55,749 nucleotides of DNA from Phytomonas francai (Eukaryota; Euglenozoa; Kinetoplastea; Trypanosomatida; Trypanosomatidae). Below are positions 31,508 to 41,310 of the stretch, piece by piece. How positions within the stretch are numbered: the stretch's first letter is position 1; each line of letters starts with the position of its first letter. The stretch spans positions 167,434 through 223,182 of the forward strand of contig MJCC01000019.1 of NCBI GenBank assembly GCA_001766655.1. The letters are read 5' to 3'. Below the pieces are notes generated by a model. The model saw only the letters and a list, made by a program, of their open reading frames with translations, had not been told where the DNA came from and searched no databases. Both the position numbers and the translations under genes were made by a program.

Positions 31508-32767
31508 ATGTTCGTCCGGAGTCGTCTGGAGCGGGGGGTTCGACTCGTCTCCCTCACGTTGGTGGAGTCCCCGGCGGCGGGCACGGCCTCGCTCAGCCTG
31601 CACCTCTCCCGCACCAACCCCGCCCGGGCCTACGGCTTTAAGATCCGCGCCGACCGCGCGCGCGCGGACGACGAGGGCGGCGCCGCCGCGGCCCCCTGGC
31701 GGTATTGTTTAGTGGAGATCCCGCCGTTTTTGGGCGCGGCCTCGCGCGCCGTGGCCGCGCTTTTCCCGAACGCGCGCGTTCCGGAGGGCGGGGCGGTGTA
31801 TTTGAGCGCGGTGAACGGCTCCACGGCGGCGGACGCGAAGGGCATGATGCGCGCGCTCGTGGAGGGGAGGGACCACGCCGTGCAGCTCACTATCGAGGCG
31901 ATGCCGGCGCCCAAGAAAGCCCAGGGCAGGCGATCTGTCGCCGGGGCTGCCGAAGATGTCGAAGCGAGGACATCCGCATCGACATCGGAGCGAAAACCGA
32001 GGGAAAAGCGCGCTAAAAACGATCGAGAGGGGGTAGCGAAGACGACAATGAAGTTGAGGGGGCGAAGGCCACGCCAAACGGCGCTGACGGATGTCGTCAA
32101 AGAGGCAGCAGAGGTGATCCCGATGGCCTCTGACGACATTGAGCACAAGACAACAGAGGAATTGTTGCCCAACACCAATCCGAATACCAACGCGGGTCCA
32201 GATCCCGGTGATGAACGCTCCACCACAAAACAGCGCCGAGGTCGAAGAGGGAGACTTTCAAAACGCGAGAGCACAGGAAAGGAAGGGGAGGCAGAACTGG
32301 ATTTGGAAGCGAATGAGCCCGCCGAAATGAGCCCCACAGGTCAAGACAGAGTGGGTAATCCACTCATAGACAGCACCGCGGCCATCATTCAGCTTACCAA
32401 GAGGCTTTCCTCGCTTTCCCCGCCCTCCGAGACTGCGAGCGCGGGGGCGAGTCCAAAGGACAAGGAGCATGATAAGAGGAACGCAACTGACCAGCCACTA
32501 GAAAGGGATGAAGCGTGGTTTGGCAATCTAAATTCCAAAAATGACGAGGGGGGGCTCCGTGACAAGACCACCAAGAAGCTTCTGGATCACTCTGGGACCC
32601 AAAAGTCTCGTCGAGCATCTGCCGTTGAAGGGGAAAATGCCAATGAGGAGGTGTTAGATGTTGCTGTGAGCGCAGCCTCAATTGGGCCGCGTGGCACCAA
32701 GGACCGTGCTCCTGTTGTCGATCCAAAATGGCCTGCGAATAGTGAATTGTTTACGATGGATTTATAA
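31508..32767 (+). CDS. PDZ-like protein B, short single-domain paralogue (419 aa)
   Basis: Middle member of the cluster. One PDZ-like unit at about aa 9-135 (LSRTNPARAYGFKIRADRA ... VYLSAVNGSTAADAKGMM ... HAVQLTIEAM) has Y-G-F in place of P-W-G-L and keeps the V-N-G strand. The rest is a disordered charged linker of the type seen in protein A, including GNPLIDSTAAIIQLTKRL, which matches the PLIDS/PLVDS motifs of its neighbour. It lacks the N-terminal helical domain, one PDZ-like unit and the C-terminal unit present in A and C. Nothing resembling those parts is left downstream, so it is either a truncated duplicate or a specialised partner. The frame is open upstream only via non-ATG codons through the C17 tract; ATG 31508 is the sensible start. 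The first 40 codons of the PDZ-like unit are very GC-rich. Confidence 0.75.
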   Translation: MFVRSRLERGVRLVSLTLVESPAAGTASLSLHLSRTNPARAYGFKIRADRARADDEGGAAAAPWRYCLVEIPPFLGAASRAVAALFPNARVPEGGAVYLSAVNGSTAADAKGMMRALVEGRDHAVQLTIEAMPAPKKAQGRRSVAGAAEDVEARTSASTSERKPREKRAKNDREGVAKTTMKLRGRRPRQTALTDVVKEAAEVIPMASDDIEHKTTEELLPNTNPNTNAGPDPGDERSTTKQRRGRRGRLSKRESTGKEGEAELDLEANEPAEMSPTGQDRVGNPLIDSTAAIIQLTKRLSSLSPPSETASAGASPKDKEHDKRNATDQPLERDEAWFGNLNSKNDEGGLRDKTTKKLLDHSGTQKSRRASAVEGENANEEVLDVAVSAASIGPRGTKDRAPVVDPKWPANSELFTMDL

Positions 32768-33572
32768 ACTGCCGTGTTTATCATGCAGTGCATGACCGCT
32801 GATGCGTTTGAAACTCATCTCCCCACCCCCTCTTGTGTATGTTTCCTGTGCATAGACAAACCATAGACATATATGAATGAATTTTTATAGATTGATGGGT
32901 TTTGTTCATATGATTTTTACCTTTAAGGCATACCTCAATTATCTCCTTTTTTGTGCCATTTTTGTCGCGATCTTCTGTAATTGTATTGTTCTTGTCAACG
33001 CAGGGTTCTGAACTGCTGTAGTATAGTCAAGTCAAATCTCGACAAATTGGCAACAAACAAAGAGTAAAGCGTGTACCGACTTCACAATTAAAACAATATC
33101 TATTTCTACATATAGATATAAATATTATTTTTCACTAATCAAAACAGCATAGAGATGCGTTACTCCATGTTTTGCTATTTTTACCATTCTTTACATGTCT
33201 GCGTACATTACTCATGGAAAATCTGTACAAGGTCGGATGCTGTCCCTCTTGAGTCTTTTCACAATGCTAAAAATCCCAAAATTGGAAGATATGCTAGAAT
33301 GGGCTTTTTTTTTCTAAAATGGTTTATCCTTTGAACGCATTTGCTTTTCTCGTACGGTTACCATTACTTACTTACTACTACTACTACTACTACCACCACC
33401 ACCACTAGTAATATTATTGATTTTACATTATTATATCATACATAGAGTGTGAAGACAACCTGTACATTTATTCATTTAAAACTAGAGATAGTCCGCTTGC
33501 TGAGGGCGTGCGTACAACGGCTACCACAAGTCCCATAGAACAGTTCATCGTCCTTCCCCTCCCCCCTCGACC
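32768..33572. other. AT-rich spacer with ACT/ACC repeat
   Basis: No gene. Trinucleotide repeat at about 33374-33405 followed by a possible splice AG at 33407-33408. Confidence 0.65.
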
Positions 33573-35762
33573 ATGGCGGTTACCTCCCCATCCCACGATG
33601 GCGGCGCTGCCGTTCCAGAGCCGTCGAAAGCGGCGCGTCTGGCCCACGCCCTGGCCCGCCTCCGCGGCTGTCGCGAGCCCGCCGAGCTGCTCTACCGCAA
33701 AGAAGGCCCCCCGCTGTTTTCGGACGACCCCTCGCCGGCCGCGGCCGCGGACTACTCCGTCGTCGTCGCGCGCCGCATCGCGATTCTCGTCGGCCGTCTG
33801 AGCGCGCTTTCCGACCCGGCGGTGCAGGCCGCCCGCACGCCGCGCGCGATCCTGACGGCGCTGATGGAGGTCGTGCGGGAGGGGCTGGCGATGCCGTCGG
33901 GCCCGCCGGGCGAGGCCGCCGCGGAGGCCCTCCATCGTCGCCTCTCCGCGCGCGCCGTCCCCGTCGAGGCGATGGCGGAGGGGCTGCACAACCTCACCTA
34001 CGCGAGCGCGCGGCTCCGGCTCGAGCTCGTGGCCCTCCGCCTGCAGAAGCGCATCGCGGAGGAGCTCCAGACGGCGCTCGCGACCCCGAAGGCCGAGCCG
34101 CAGCTCTCGGCGCTCGTCGTCACGGAGACGCTCCTGAAGGATTTTATCGCGATCTACGACAACATTCTCCTGACCCTCCCCGCCCGCCAGCTCGCCTTGA
34201 CGGAGCAGGACGCGGGGGTGGTCCTGCCCTCGCTGATGCGGTATTATTACCAGCTCGGGGACTGGGTGCTCCTCACCGCGGGCCTGCCCGAGGCCCCGCC
34301 GATCACGCTGACCCGCATCACGCGGCTCGCGTGGGATGAGCGACGGGGCGCCGTCGAGGTCGACCTCCACCGGCCCTCCCTGGACTCGCCGTGGGGGCTT
34401 TTGCTCAACGAGCGGGGCCGGCTGATCGACGTGGACGTCTCGATGCGGGTGCAGGACCGCGCGCGGCGGCTGCACGAGCTGCTCAAGTCCACCCGCGAGG
34501 GCGCGGTGGTGGCGGTGGTGAACGGCGCCGCCCTCCCCTCGCCGGCCGCCGCGGAGCACCCCCGGCGGGTCCTCCAGGCCCTCCGCGAGGCCTCGGCGAG
34601 CCGCCGGACGATGCGGTTGGTGATGCGCTCGAAAAGCCTGCGCGGGGCGGCGCGGCGGGCGCCGGTGGAGATGCTTTTCAGCGCCCCCGACCAGGGCGGG
34701 GAGGGGGCCTCCGGGCAGCGCGCGATGCTCCTCCTGCACCGCATCAACCCGAGCGCGCCGTGGAACTTCGGCGTCGACGACGCCCTCCGCTGGCATCCGC
34801 CGCCGCTGAACGGCCTCTCGGACGCGGCGAAGGCCTTCCTACGGCGGTACCCCCGGCGGCTGAGGCTGCTGTCGGTGAACGGGGTCGAGGTCCGCTCGGC
34901 CGCGCAGGTCGCATCGCTCGCCGGGCAGGAGAGCGTCCTGCTGGAGCTCGTCGTGGCCCCGCCCGAGCCCGCCACCACCAACGTCAAGGGCAGGAGAAAT
35001 AAACCGGGCGAACGCCCTCACCCGAACCCGCCGGAGCACCCCGCGGCGTTGGCGAAGGCAAAGCGAAAGCGCCCACCGCGGACGCCGAAGGAAGCGCCGC
35101 CGCTCGAGGGGGTGGTGGACACCCCACTGCTCGAGGGGGTCGCTCGTCAGGACAAGGCGGAGCTGGTCAAAAAGGCAAAAGCTAAAAAGGGTGGGAAGGC
35201 CGGCGCCGCTCAGGTCAAAGTTGGCAGCACTCGCGGCGAGGATGCAGGCCGAGCAGGGGAGAAAGCGGTCCAGTCTAACCCGGAGGACGTACGGCAGGAG
35301 GAGCCTGCGCGAGCTGCGTCGGGCGCCAGCGACCCAAACCTTAGCCATGCGCCCACGTCTACGGTGGGGAAAGCGCGCAGCAAGGCCGCGATCCAGGACG
35401 CCTCCACGACGCTGCCATGTCCGTTCGATCACGGCGTTGAGATGATATCCTTCACGGATGAGGAGATGGTGCTTCGGCGGCCGTCCGTGGAGAACCCGTG
35501 GGGGCTTAAAATTGCACTGGATGAGCACCCGAAGCTGATCACCGGGCTGCCGATGCGTCTTCTTGCGCTGCCGGCCGTAGCGAAGCCCTCGGATGCGCGT
35601 CATCCCTTCATTAAACGATTCACCAATCCACCGTCGACTTGGTTTGTCGTGAGCATTAATAGGATGTCGGTAAAGACACAGGGCGCCACTGCCACACTGG
35701 CGCAAATGAAGTCACTAACGACAATGCAGCTCAAATTGCTCCGCAAGCTTGTAAAAAAATAA
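33573..35762 (+). CDS. PDZ-like repeat protein C (729 aa)
   Basis: Third paralogue, with the same plan as protein A on a smaller scale. Helical N-terminal domain (about aa 15-245, AALRL/ALVVTETLLKDFIAIYD type sequence); PDZ-like unit 1 (about 252-353, DSPWGLLLNERGRLIDVDVS ... VVAVVNGAAL ... MRLVMRS); unit 2 (about 384-463, SAPWNFGVDDALRW ... LRLLSVNGVEVRSAAQV ... VLLELVVAP); basic/acidic linker (about 465-620) with PLLEGV repeats; C-terminal unit 3 (about 623-729, RRPSVENPWGLKIALDE ... WFVVSINRMSV ... LKLLRKLVKK). The spacing and the V..VNG strand are cleaner than in A. Helical domains of A and C align by eye (AARTPKELL / AARTPRAIL; YYKLLRWVL / YYQLGDWVL). GC is above 70% over the first 1400 nt. 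A scaffold role is inferred. ATG 33573 is the first in frame. Confidence 0.8.
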   Translation: MAVTSPSHDGGAAVPEPSKAARLAHALARLRGCREPAELLYRKEGPPLFSDDPSPAAAADYSVVVARRIAILVGRLSALSDPAVQAARTPRAILTALMEVVREGLAMPSGPPGEAAAEALHRRLSARAVPVEAMAEGLHNLTYASARLRLELVALRLQKRIAEELQTALATPKAEPQLSALVVTETLLKDFIAIYDNILLTLPARQLALTEQDAGVVLPSLMRYYYQLGDWVLLTAGLPEAPPITLTRITRLAWDERRGAVEVDLHRPSLDSPWGLLLNERGRLIDVDVSMRVQDRARRLHELLKSTREGAVVAVVNGAALPSPAAAEHPRRVLQALREASASRRTMRLVMRSKSLRGAARRAPVEMLFSAPDQGGEGASGQRAMLLLHRINPSAPWNFGVDDALRWHPPPLNGLSDAAKAFLRRYPRRLRLLSVNGVEVRSAAQVASLAGQESVLLELVVAPPEPATTNVKGRRNKPGERPHPNPPEHPAALAKAKRKRPPRTPKEAPPLEGVVDTPLLEGVARQDKAELVKKAKAKKGGKAGAAQVKVGSTRGEDAGRAGEKAVQSNPEDVRQEEPARAASGASDPNLSHAPTSTVGKARSKAAIQDASTTLPCPFDHGVEMISFTDEEMVLRRPSVENPWGLKIALDEHPKLITGLPMRLLALPAVAKPSDARHPFIKRFTNPPSTWFVVSINRMSVKTQGATATLAQMKSLTTMQLKLLRKLVKK

Positions 35763-35813
35763 TATAGAATATCCCCCCCACCCCTGGTAGCTTGTCTCTA
35801 ATGAAAAGATTTC

Positions 35814-35832
35814 GGGGGGGGGGGGGGGGGGG
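35814..35832 (+). repeat. G19 homopolymer
   Basis: Longest mononucleotide G/C run of the window, about 50 nt after the stop of PDZ-like protein C. Confidence 0.95.
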
Positions 35833-36370
35833 AGGACGGGGATGTCGTGGTGGCGAGAAATATTGTTCTCCTGCACTTTCATATTTTTTCTTCTATCCAT
35901 TATGAGTAGAGATGAGGTTGGTATGTTTAGTGTGGAGAGGAGAAAGGAGGGGCGTATATATCGATATGCGTATGTAGAAGACTTTTTTCCTTTGAAAGTG
36001 CATTTCTATGTGAACGAGCATGTGTAAAGTGTCTACTTCAGCTGCTGTCAGTGAGGTAACGCTTTTCCTTCTCGGAATCTTCTTCCAATCTTATAATGGA
36101 AGGGCTTCAACGCACATTATGCATGATTTTTGAGAAATTATAGAAATCCAAATATACACTGATAGTATGCTAGTTTTTTTGACGCGGCCTTTCCCTTTCT
36201 TATGCGTGTAAGAATCAATTTCGCAATAGAAAAGAATGAGGATATCTGTATGCGCCTCAGACGGTGCCTTATACCTTTTAGATAGAGAAACTTAATGACA
36301 TCCTATCAGTTTGCGGCTTGCCCAACCTTTTATGACCTCGACCATAGAGGATGACTTCTCTCTATTTGAC

Positions 36371-36421
36371 TATTCTTTTTACCTCTTTTCCTTAAATTCT
36401 CTTTCATATGCGCACACAAAG
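36371..36421 (+). promoter_or_regulatory. Predicted trans-splice acceptor
   Basis: T/C-rich run followed by AG at 36420-36421, 98 nt before ATG 36520. Confidence 0.45.
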
Positions 36422-36519
36422 ACTCCAGCATCACTAGCATAGATATACATTTCAACTGCCGCTTTCTAAGCTAGCGGGGTAGCCGTTATGATATCCTTTT
36501 ATTGTGTGTGAATATTCGG

Positions 36520-38382
36520 ATGAGGGATTCTGGTTTGAGCAGACGCTATGCCAAAACCGAGAGGCGGCTGCTTCATCCATGGGCGCTGGATTATTGCGCA
36601 CGACATCCGTCGCTGAAGCAGACATACACAGGCAAAAACCACCTTCATCTTGCGCAGCGGCCCGGGGCTTCGTCTTGCTCCATGCCTACGCGCTCACCGC
36701 AGGGGTCCATCCACGGCCCCCCTGAGGGGAAGGGGCCTTCCCAGAGCGACAATTGCCCCCCCCCAGGGCATCAAGCGGTCCTTTCCCTAGTCTCCAGGGC
36801 ACTCTCCTGCAGGGTGGACCGCCGTTGCTTCCTTCGGAGCCTCCACTGTGCCCAGGACGCGGCTGTCGGGGCAGGGGAGACGGTCTGCTCTCCTCCTTCT
36901 CCTCCTCCTCCTCCCTCTCCTCTTGCCAGTCCGCGCGATCTACCGGGGCCGCCGTGGGCCCCCTGCCTCTCCCCATCACCGCGCCAAACCGTGGACCGCC
37001 TCAACCGGTACCTTTTCCAGCAGGCGCGCGGCCCGCGGGGTCCTCCCCGCGCAGGGCCGTCCACGCCGATCCACTCGACGGCGCGCCAGCCCATCGCGGA
37101 GATCGCGACGGCGGCGCAGAGTGGCGCGTACGGGCGCATTTTACAGCAGTGGCTTCTCACCCCCCTCCGAGATTGCGTGCAGAGCGGGATTCAGTACGCC
37201 ACCTTCCAGCCGCCCCCGCCTTCTGCGGGAGGGGGTGGTAGTTTGGCCAGAGGAGAGCAGCCTCGGCCGCAGGTCGGGACCCCAGCGCGCGTCTGGGACG
37301 AGGCTGCCGCCGCTACCTACCTTGTGGAAGTTCTTTCGCAAGACATATTTCGCAGAACATTGTATCAAAGGGCGTGGAAGGAGACCGCGCAACGACACAC
37401 CGCGCTCTTGGCTCGGGTCGATCTCTTGTTTGCCTCATCTCGCTCCGGAAGAGACCTTCCCTCTTGTTCGCCATCGAGCGCTGTGCTCTCAGAAGCGGAT
37501 TTGGACCCTGATAGTATTGATGCCATAAAGCAGGAGCTATTTGGGATCCCACACAGCGTGGTGGAGGTTGCCGTGCCGCAAATGATGACGCTGGAAAAGT
37601 CTTTCAGAGAGGGTGCGACACGCCAAAGGCGGCGGAGCCCCTTTGCGGACCTTCACGGCCATTCGCCTTCTCGGTACATCACGCAACGATCCATGTATGC
37701 ATTTCACACTAACTCGACTACCCTGGCATCCAAATTGGGGAGGCCGCCGACCCACCTTTTGTGCGCAAAGCAACCCTCATCAGCCCAGCCGTGTGTGTTG
37801 AACACTTCTCAGATGTTGTGGCTCCTCCTTTATGAGATGGTGCAGCTCCGGATTCTATGCGCGGTGCTCCTTCAAGTCGGCCTTCTGCTATGGTGCGTGC
37901 ATCGCACACATCGTAGGCGAATCGAGCTAAACGCACTAGAGAAGAATTCGCAAAAGGCTAGCCCATATTGCAAGTCCTCTCCATATGGTTTATCAGCATC
38001 GGCAACTCCCCACGGTGAGCTAACAAACCACCTTTCAGAGGATGTACCCTTGGATGAAACCATCTGTGCTGAGATGGCGGCCTCACTGGCGGGTTCCGGT
38101 ATCGCAGACCTCCTCCAGCCTCATATAGAGCGTTTTGCCTTGAAGTTTAGCCAGCATGCTGTTGTGATGCCATCAGTCTCCAAGGGAGGCGAATTTTTCG
38201 AAGCGTTCGTCGATGGTAGAACACAAAAGACACCCGCAGCTCAAGGTGCCGTGATAGAAGCCCATGCCAAACATTCAAACTACACCTCTGTGCAGGCGCT
38301 TTACAAATACATCTCCTCGAGACTTAGATCTATCGATTTACGCTGCGAAGATCCTCGTATTCCCACTAAGAACACAAAATGA
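36520..38382 (+). CDS. Protein with one strong hydrophobic segment, unknown
   Basis: A 620-aa frame from ATG 36520. The first 170 residues are Pro/Ser/Arg-rich, and all three frames look similarly plausible there, so the true start may lie further in or the 5' end may contain a frameshift. From about aa 175 the sequence is ordered: ARQPIAEIATAAQSGAYGRI, YLVEVLSQDIFRRTLYQRAW and VEVAVPQMMTLEKSFREG. A very hydrophobic helix at about aa 433-462 (LLLYEMVQLRILCAVLLQVG) is followed by the basic HRTHRRRIEL. Near the end, MAASLAGSGIADLLQPHIER precedes a polar tail. The order of helices and the hydrophobic helix followed by basic residues faintly recalls the peroxin PEX3, but no diagnostic motif is secure, so I give no symbol. 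Probably membrane-associated. Confidence 0.6.
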   Translation: MRDSGLSRRYAKTERRLLHPWALDYCARHPSLKQTYTGKNHLHLAQRPGASSCSMPTRSPQGSIHGPPEGKGPSQSDNCPPPGHQAVLSLVSRALSCRVDRRCFLRSLHCAQDAAVGAGETVCSPPSPPPPPSPLASPRDLPGPPWAPCLSPSPRQTVDRLNRYLFQQARGPRGPPRAGPSTPIHSTARQPIAEIATAAQSGAYGRILQQWLLTPLRDCVQSGIQYATFQPPPPSAGGGGSLARGEQPRPQVGTPARVWDEAAAATYLVEVLSQDIFRRTLYQRAWKETAQRHTALLARVDLLFASSRSGRDLPSCSPSSAVLSEADLDPDSIDAIKQELFGIPHSVVEVAVPQMMTLEKSFREGATRQRRRSPFADLHGHSPSRYITQRSMYAFHTNSTTLASKLGRPPTHLLCAKQPSSAQPCVLNTSQMLWLLLYEMVQLRILCAVLLQVGLLLWCVHRTHRRRIELNALEKNSQKASPYCKSSPYGLSASATPHGELTNHLSEDVPLDETICAEMAASLAGSGIADLLQPHIERFALKFSQHAVVMPSVSKGGEFFEAFVDGRTQKTPAAQGAVIEAHAKHSNYTSVQALYKYISSRLRSIDLRCEDPRIPTKNTK

Positions 38383-39451
38383 TGGTCGATCATGGTACAG
38401 ATAAGTACACCCTTCTTATTTTCATAACTGCTGGACATACTGATCCGGTGTTTAATTTCTTAACCTGCTCATGAGGAATGCAATAATGCCCGTGATATTT
38501 TTCGTCCCTTGCCACTGCCTTCTATCAGCTCAAGACGATGATCCATGAGAAAACTTCCAGTATTTGATTGACTTTATGGGCGGCAGGAATGCTTTCTCAT
38601 AAGAACTTATAGGTGGTGCATAAACTATATATATATATATATATATAATCTGTTTAGCCTCTATTTAATCAGGCAAGTGGTTTCACTTTTTGTGTGTGCC
38701 GCTGTTGAAGTCAATAGCATTGTGTTAAGATATTTTTCCATGGCATCGTCCCATGCTTTCAACACTCTTAGAGATAGGTTAGCTAATGTCGTTGCGTTTT
38801 CATAGATGTGCCGAATAAAGAGATTATAATTTTGTGCGCCCAGTTGAGTTCATTAAACGCAAGTAGGAGATCGGTGATTGATCAATTGGGGCATTGCTAA
38901 GTTTTGCTTATCCATTCGGCAGGTTTTAAAGATAGAGATTTTCCCACTTATGGAATTCATTTTTTACAAATTACATAAAGGCAGGAAGTGTCCTGGTAAT
39001 TTAGCTGTCTTCTCTTAGGACAGGTAAACCTATACAAGGATCTTTGTGACCGGTTTGTCTTGACAGGAGAGGTGAGCGAGGTTATGTATTCGTGGCCAAC
39101 AAAGAATGGCAATAGTATCTCTCCTGAAATGAGCAAATTAAAAGGTTAAGAGCAGAAGACAACAGACCGTATTCTTAGAAATATAAGCCATTCTACATCC
39201 TTTTGCTTAATTCCGTAATTTGTTCAGATAATTTAAGCATTGCATTCTTGTTTTATCCTCCTCGTCTTTTTGTGATTCAATGACACCTTTCTACTTTCTA
39301 GATACACGCCTTAAGCAAACCAAAAAGCGTTCTAATTTTTTTTTTCTTTCGTAGAATACCAAGTTTAAAGCTCACTTGCTTACTTTAAGTGCCATAAAAG
39401 CAATCGTTCCACCTCCTTCAACACCTACCACAGGAAAACAAACCACTGAAT
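38383..39451. other. AT-rich spacer
   Basis: TA repeat at 38626-38647. No gene of any length supported. The final 97 nt form the 5' UTR of the next gene. Confidence 0.65.
39331..39354 (+). promoter_or_regulatory. Predicted trans-splice acceptor, 83-aa gene
   Basis: T-rich run ending CTTTCGTAG; AG at 39353-39354, 97 nt before ATG 39452. Confidence 0.65.
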
Positions 39452-39703
39452 ATGTCCTTCTATCTGCTTGCCGCCCTCGCCCTCAGCGCCTTCATTGGAC
39501 AGGCCTCCGCGAAGAAGGACGAGTTTCCGTTGGTCTGGCTCTGCCTTGGCATCACAGTGGTGGGCATCATCATCGCCCTGTACGTCGCGTACCGCCGCCC
39601 CGATGAGCTCCACCTGCCCGGCATGACGACGATGACCACGAACGAGCAGCAGCCCTCTGGTGGTAACCAGAGGCCGCAGCACACGGAGAACGAGGATGTT
39701 TAA
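39452..39703 (+). CDS. Small type I-like membrane protein (83 aa)
   Basis: MSFYLLAALALSAFIGQASA is a good cleavable signal peptide. It is followed by a short KKDEF spacer, one TM helix (LVWLCLGITVVGIIIALYVA, aa 28-47), a basic YRRPDE stop-transfer and a polar Thr/Gln/Asn-rich cytosolic tail. If the signal is cleaved, the exposed ectodomain is only about seven residues. GC-rich coding composition and a strong pyrimidine tract plus AG 97 nt upstream support a real gene despite its size. No family recognised. It may be a small subunit of an ER, Golgi or surface membrane complex; that is a guess. Confidence 0.75.
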   Translation: MSFYLLAALALSAFIGQASAKKDEFPLVWLCLGITVVGIIIALYVAYRRPDELHLPGMTTMTTNEQQPSGGNQRPQHTENEDV

Positions 39704-40383
39704 AATTGACTGCCTCTCCCTTGAATCCCGGCCCTATGACCCCCAGGGGTCGATATTTTTTTTTTCACGGTAAATATCTAAAAAGCTCATATATATAAAA
39801 ATATAAATTTATGTATTGAATTTTGTTCAATGAAAATAGGCGAGGATATTGTTGAAAATTTCGTATTTTGTCAGAAATAGCTGCTTCAAAGCTCGAGATT
39901 TGTTTGTTCTGTTGTAGTTACTTGTGCTGAATTATTATTTTCTTACTAACCCTTATTATTAATATTTAATTTTTTTTTCTCAGTTTGAGAATCTGCGATA
40001 GAACGCGCTTGTTGTAAATCTTAAAAATGTGTTTCAAATATAATTAAACTAAGACATGCGTATAAATGGCATGTTAGTCAGAAAGTAGGTTATTGGGGAA
40101 TAAAGTAGTGAAAATTTAAGTTTGTATATATTGAAATATTATGTGATTCATTAATAACTAAAAGCTCCTTTTTTTTTGTGTTGTCAATGCACTTTCTAAA
40201 ACAGAAAGTCGCTTTGAAGTAGAACTTTATGCTCACTGGACGACAACCTCTTCCTACATGTTCCACCAGGTACTTTCTCTCCAACACCTCTATGCTTCTA
40301 GGATCCATGCACAATTCTTAGTTTTTTTTTTAAAATCTATATATCGAAAAATAATCAAAGAAATAAACCCATGATTAGGTAGT

Positions 40384-40435
40384 TATTCTTTGTTGTGCTT
40401 TCCCACTTTTTAAAACTTTTCCCTCCTTTTCTCAG
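40384..40435 (+). promoter_or_regulatory. Retained splice acceptor of the CFAP97-like relic
   Basis: Good T/C-rich tract with AG at 40434-40435 and ATGs at 40453 and 40457. Confidence 0.45.
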
Positions 40436-40452
40436 CAGTTTGCCAACCTCGC

Positions 40453-40907
40453 ATGGATGAAACCTAAACGGAGTGGTAATGCAGAACCTGCCTCGAACGT
40501 AATCGTGAGCGTATAGGTAGCATTATCGGCGCATCTTGGGCTAACAAGCAACCATCAACAGCTCGACCCCAATCCGTTTTGTGTACAGGCGACCTATTTA
40601 TGAGGGGCGGATATGCCCGTATGTGTCTGAGCGCAATCACTAGATCAACCATGATAATTCTAAACTTGTCGAGCGGGTGCTGTACATCATGCAAACTCGC
40701 GGTGGCATTGACAACAGCTCACCATGGCGGGATCCCAATAAGGCTATCCACTCCAAGCACGTTCGGGAGGTCAACCAGCGCCGCATTTCTCACGAGAATC
40801 TGAAGTTGTTCGAGCGCCTCGAGGCAGCTCAATCCGTGTATACGGGGGAAGAGTTTGGGTTGGCGCATCTTGCGAACAAGGCGTACGTTGCGCGTATTAG
40901 CTGTTAG
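40453..40907 (+). pseudogene. CFAP97/Hemingway-domain (KIAA1430) relic
   Basis: CFAP97-type proteins are axoneme-associated and share a short Hemingway motif. The frame ending at TAG 40905-40907 contains it: NSKLVERVLYIMQTRGGIDN, then SSPWRDPNKAIHSKHVREVN and QRRISHENLKLFERLEAA, followed by GLAHLANKAYVARIS. The I-D-N-S-P start, the basic stretch and the R-I-S-x-E-N-x-x-L-x-x-R-L core are characteristic. The same frame runs upstream (RRPIYEGRICPYVSERNH) through an in-frame TAG at 40641-40643. A frame from ATG 40457 (MKPKRSGNAEPASNVIVSV) ends at a TAG and needs a shift to join. The pyrimidine tract, AG and ATG are retained. Stops and frame changes mark a pseudogene; the C-terminal motif itself is intact. 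Confidence 0.68.
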
Positions 40908-41310
40908 CCGTATCGCCACACGAACAAGTGAGGAGGGGTACCACGTGAAGCGGTGTAGCCCGCGAATAGTGACATAGGAGTGAACTCGCAAGAGGCTAAT
41001 TCCGATGGAACATAAGGGAGAGGAATGACCCGCCGATTCCTTTAGGAAGGGTTCACAGTAATTGACTAAAGAAAGAGACCCTTATTACATCGCGCGAGAT
41101 GGAGTAGCGTATGAAACTGCTTTTTTATTATATTTTCTTTTTATGCCAGACCAACACGCCCTTTGTAAACGTTTCTTTTCATTATTATACTTCTTTTATG
41201 ATCTGTACAACAATACAAGATAAAATAAAAAAACGTTTTACATTTTTTTTACTTGCGATAAAAATGTGAAAAGTCTGATATTATTAGTTTTATTCTGCTT
41301 TGATTGTATG

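Larger units (their letters stand above)
35763..36519. other. Spacer with G19 homopolymer
   Basis: No gene. G19 at 35814-35832 just after the PDZ-like protein C stop. A short ATG frame (35842-36027) has no supporting features. Confidence 0.6.

Noticed and set aside
33468..34796. 442-codon - strand frame
   Set aside because: Shadow of PDZ-like protein C; Arg/Gly/His-rich without motifs.
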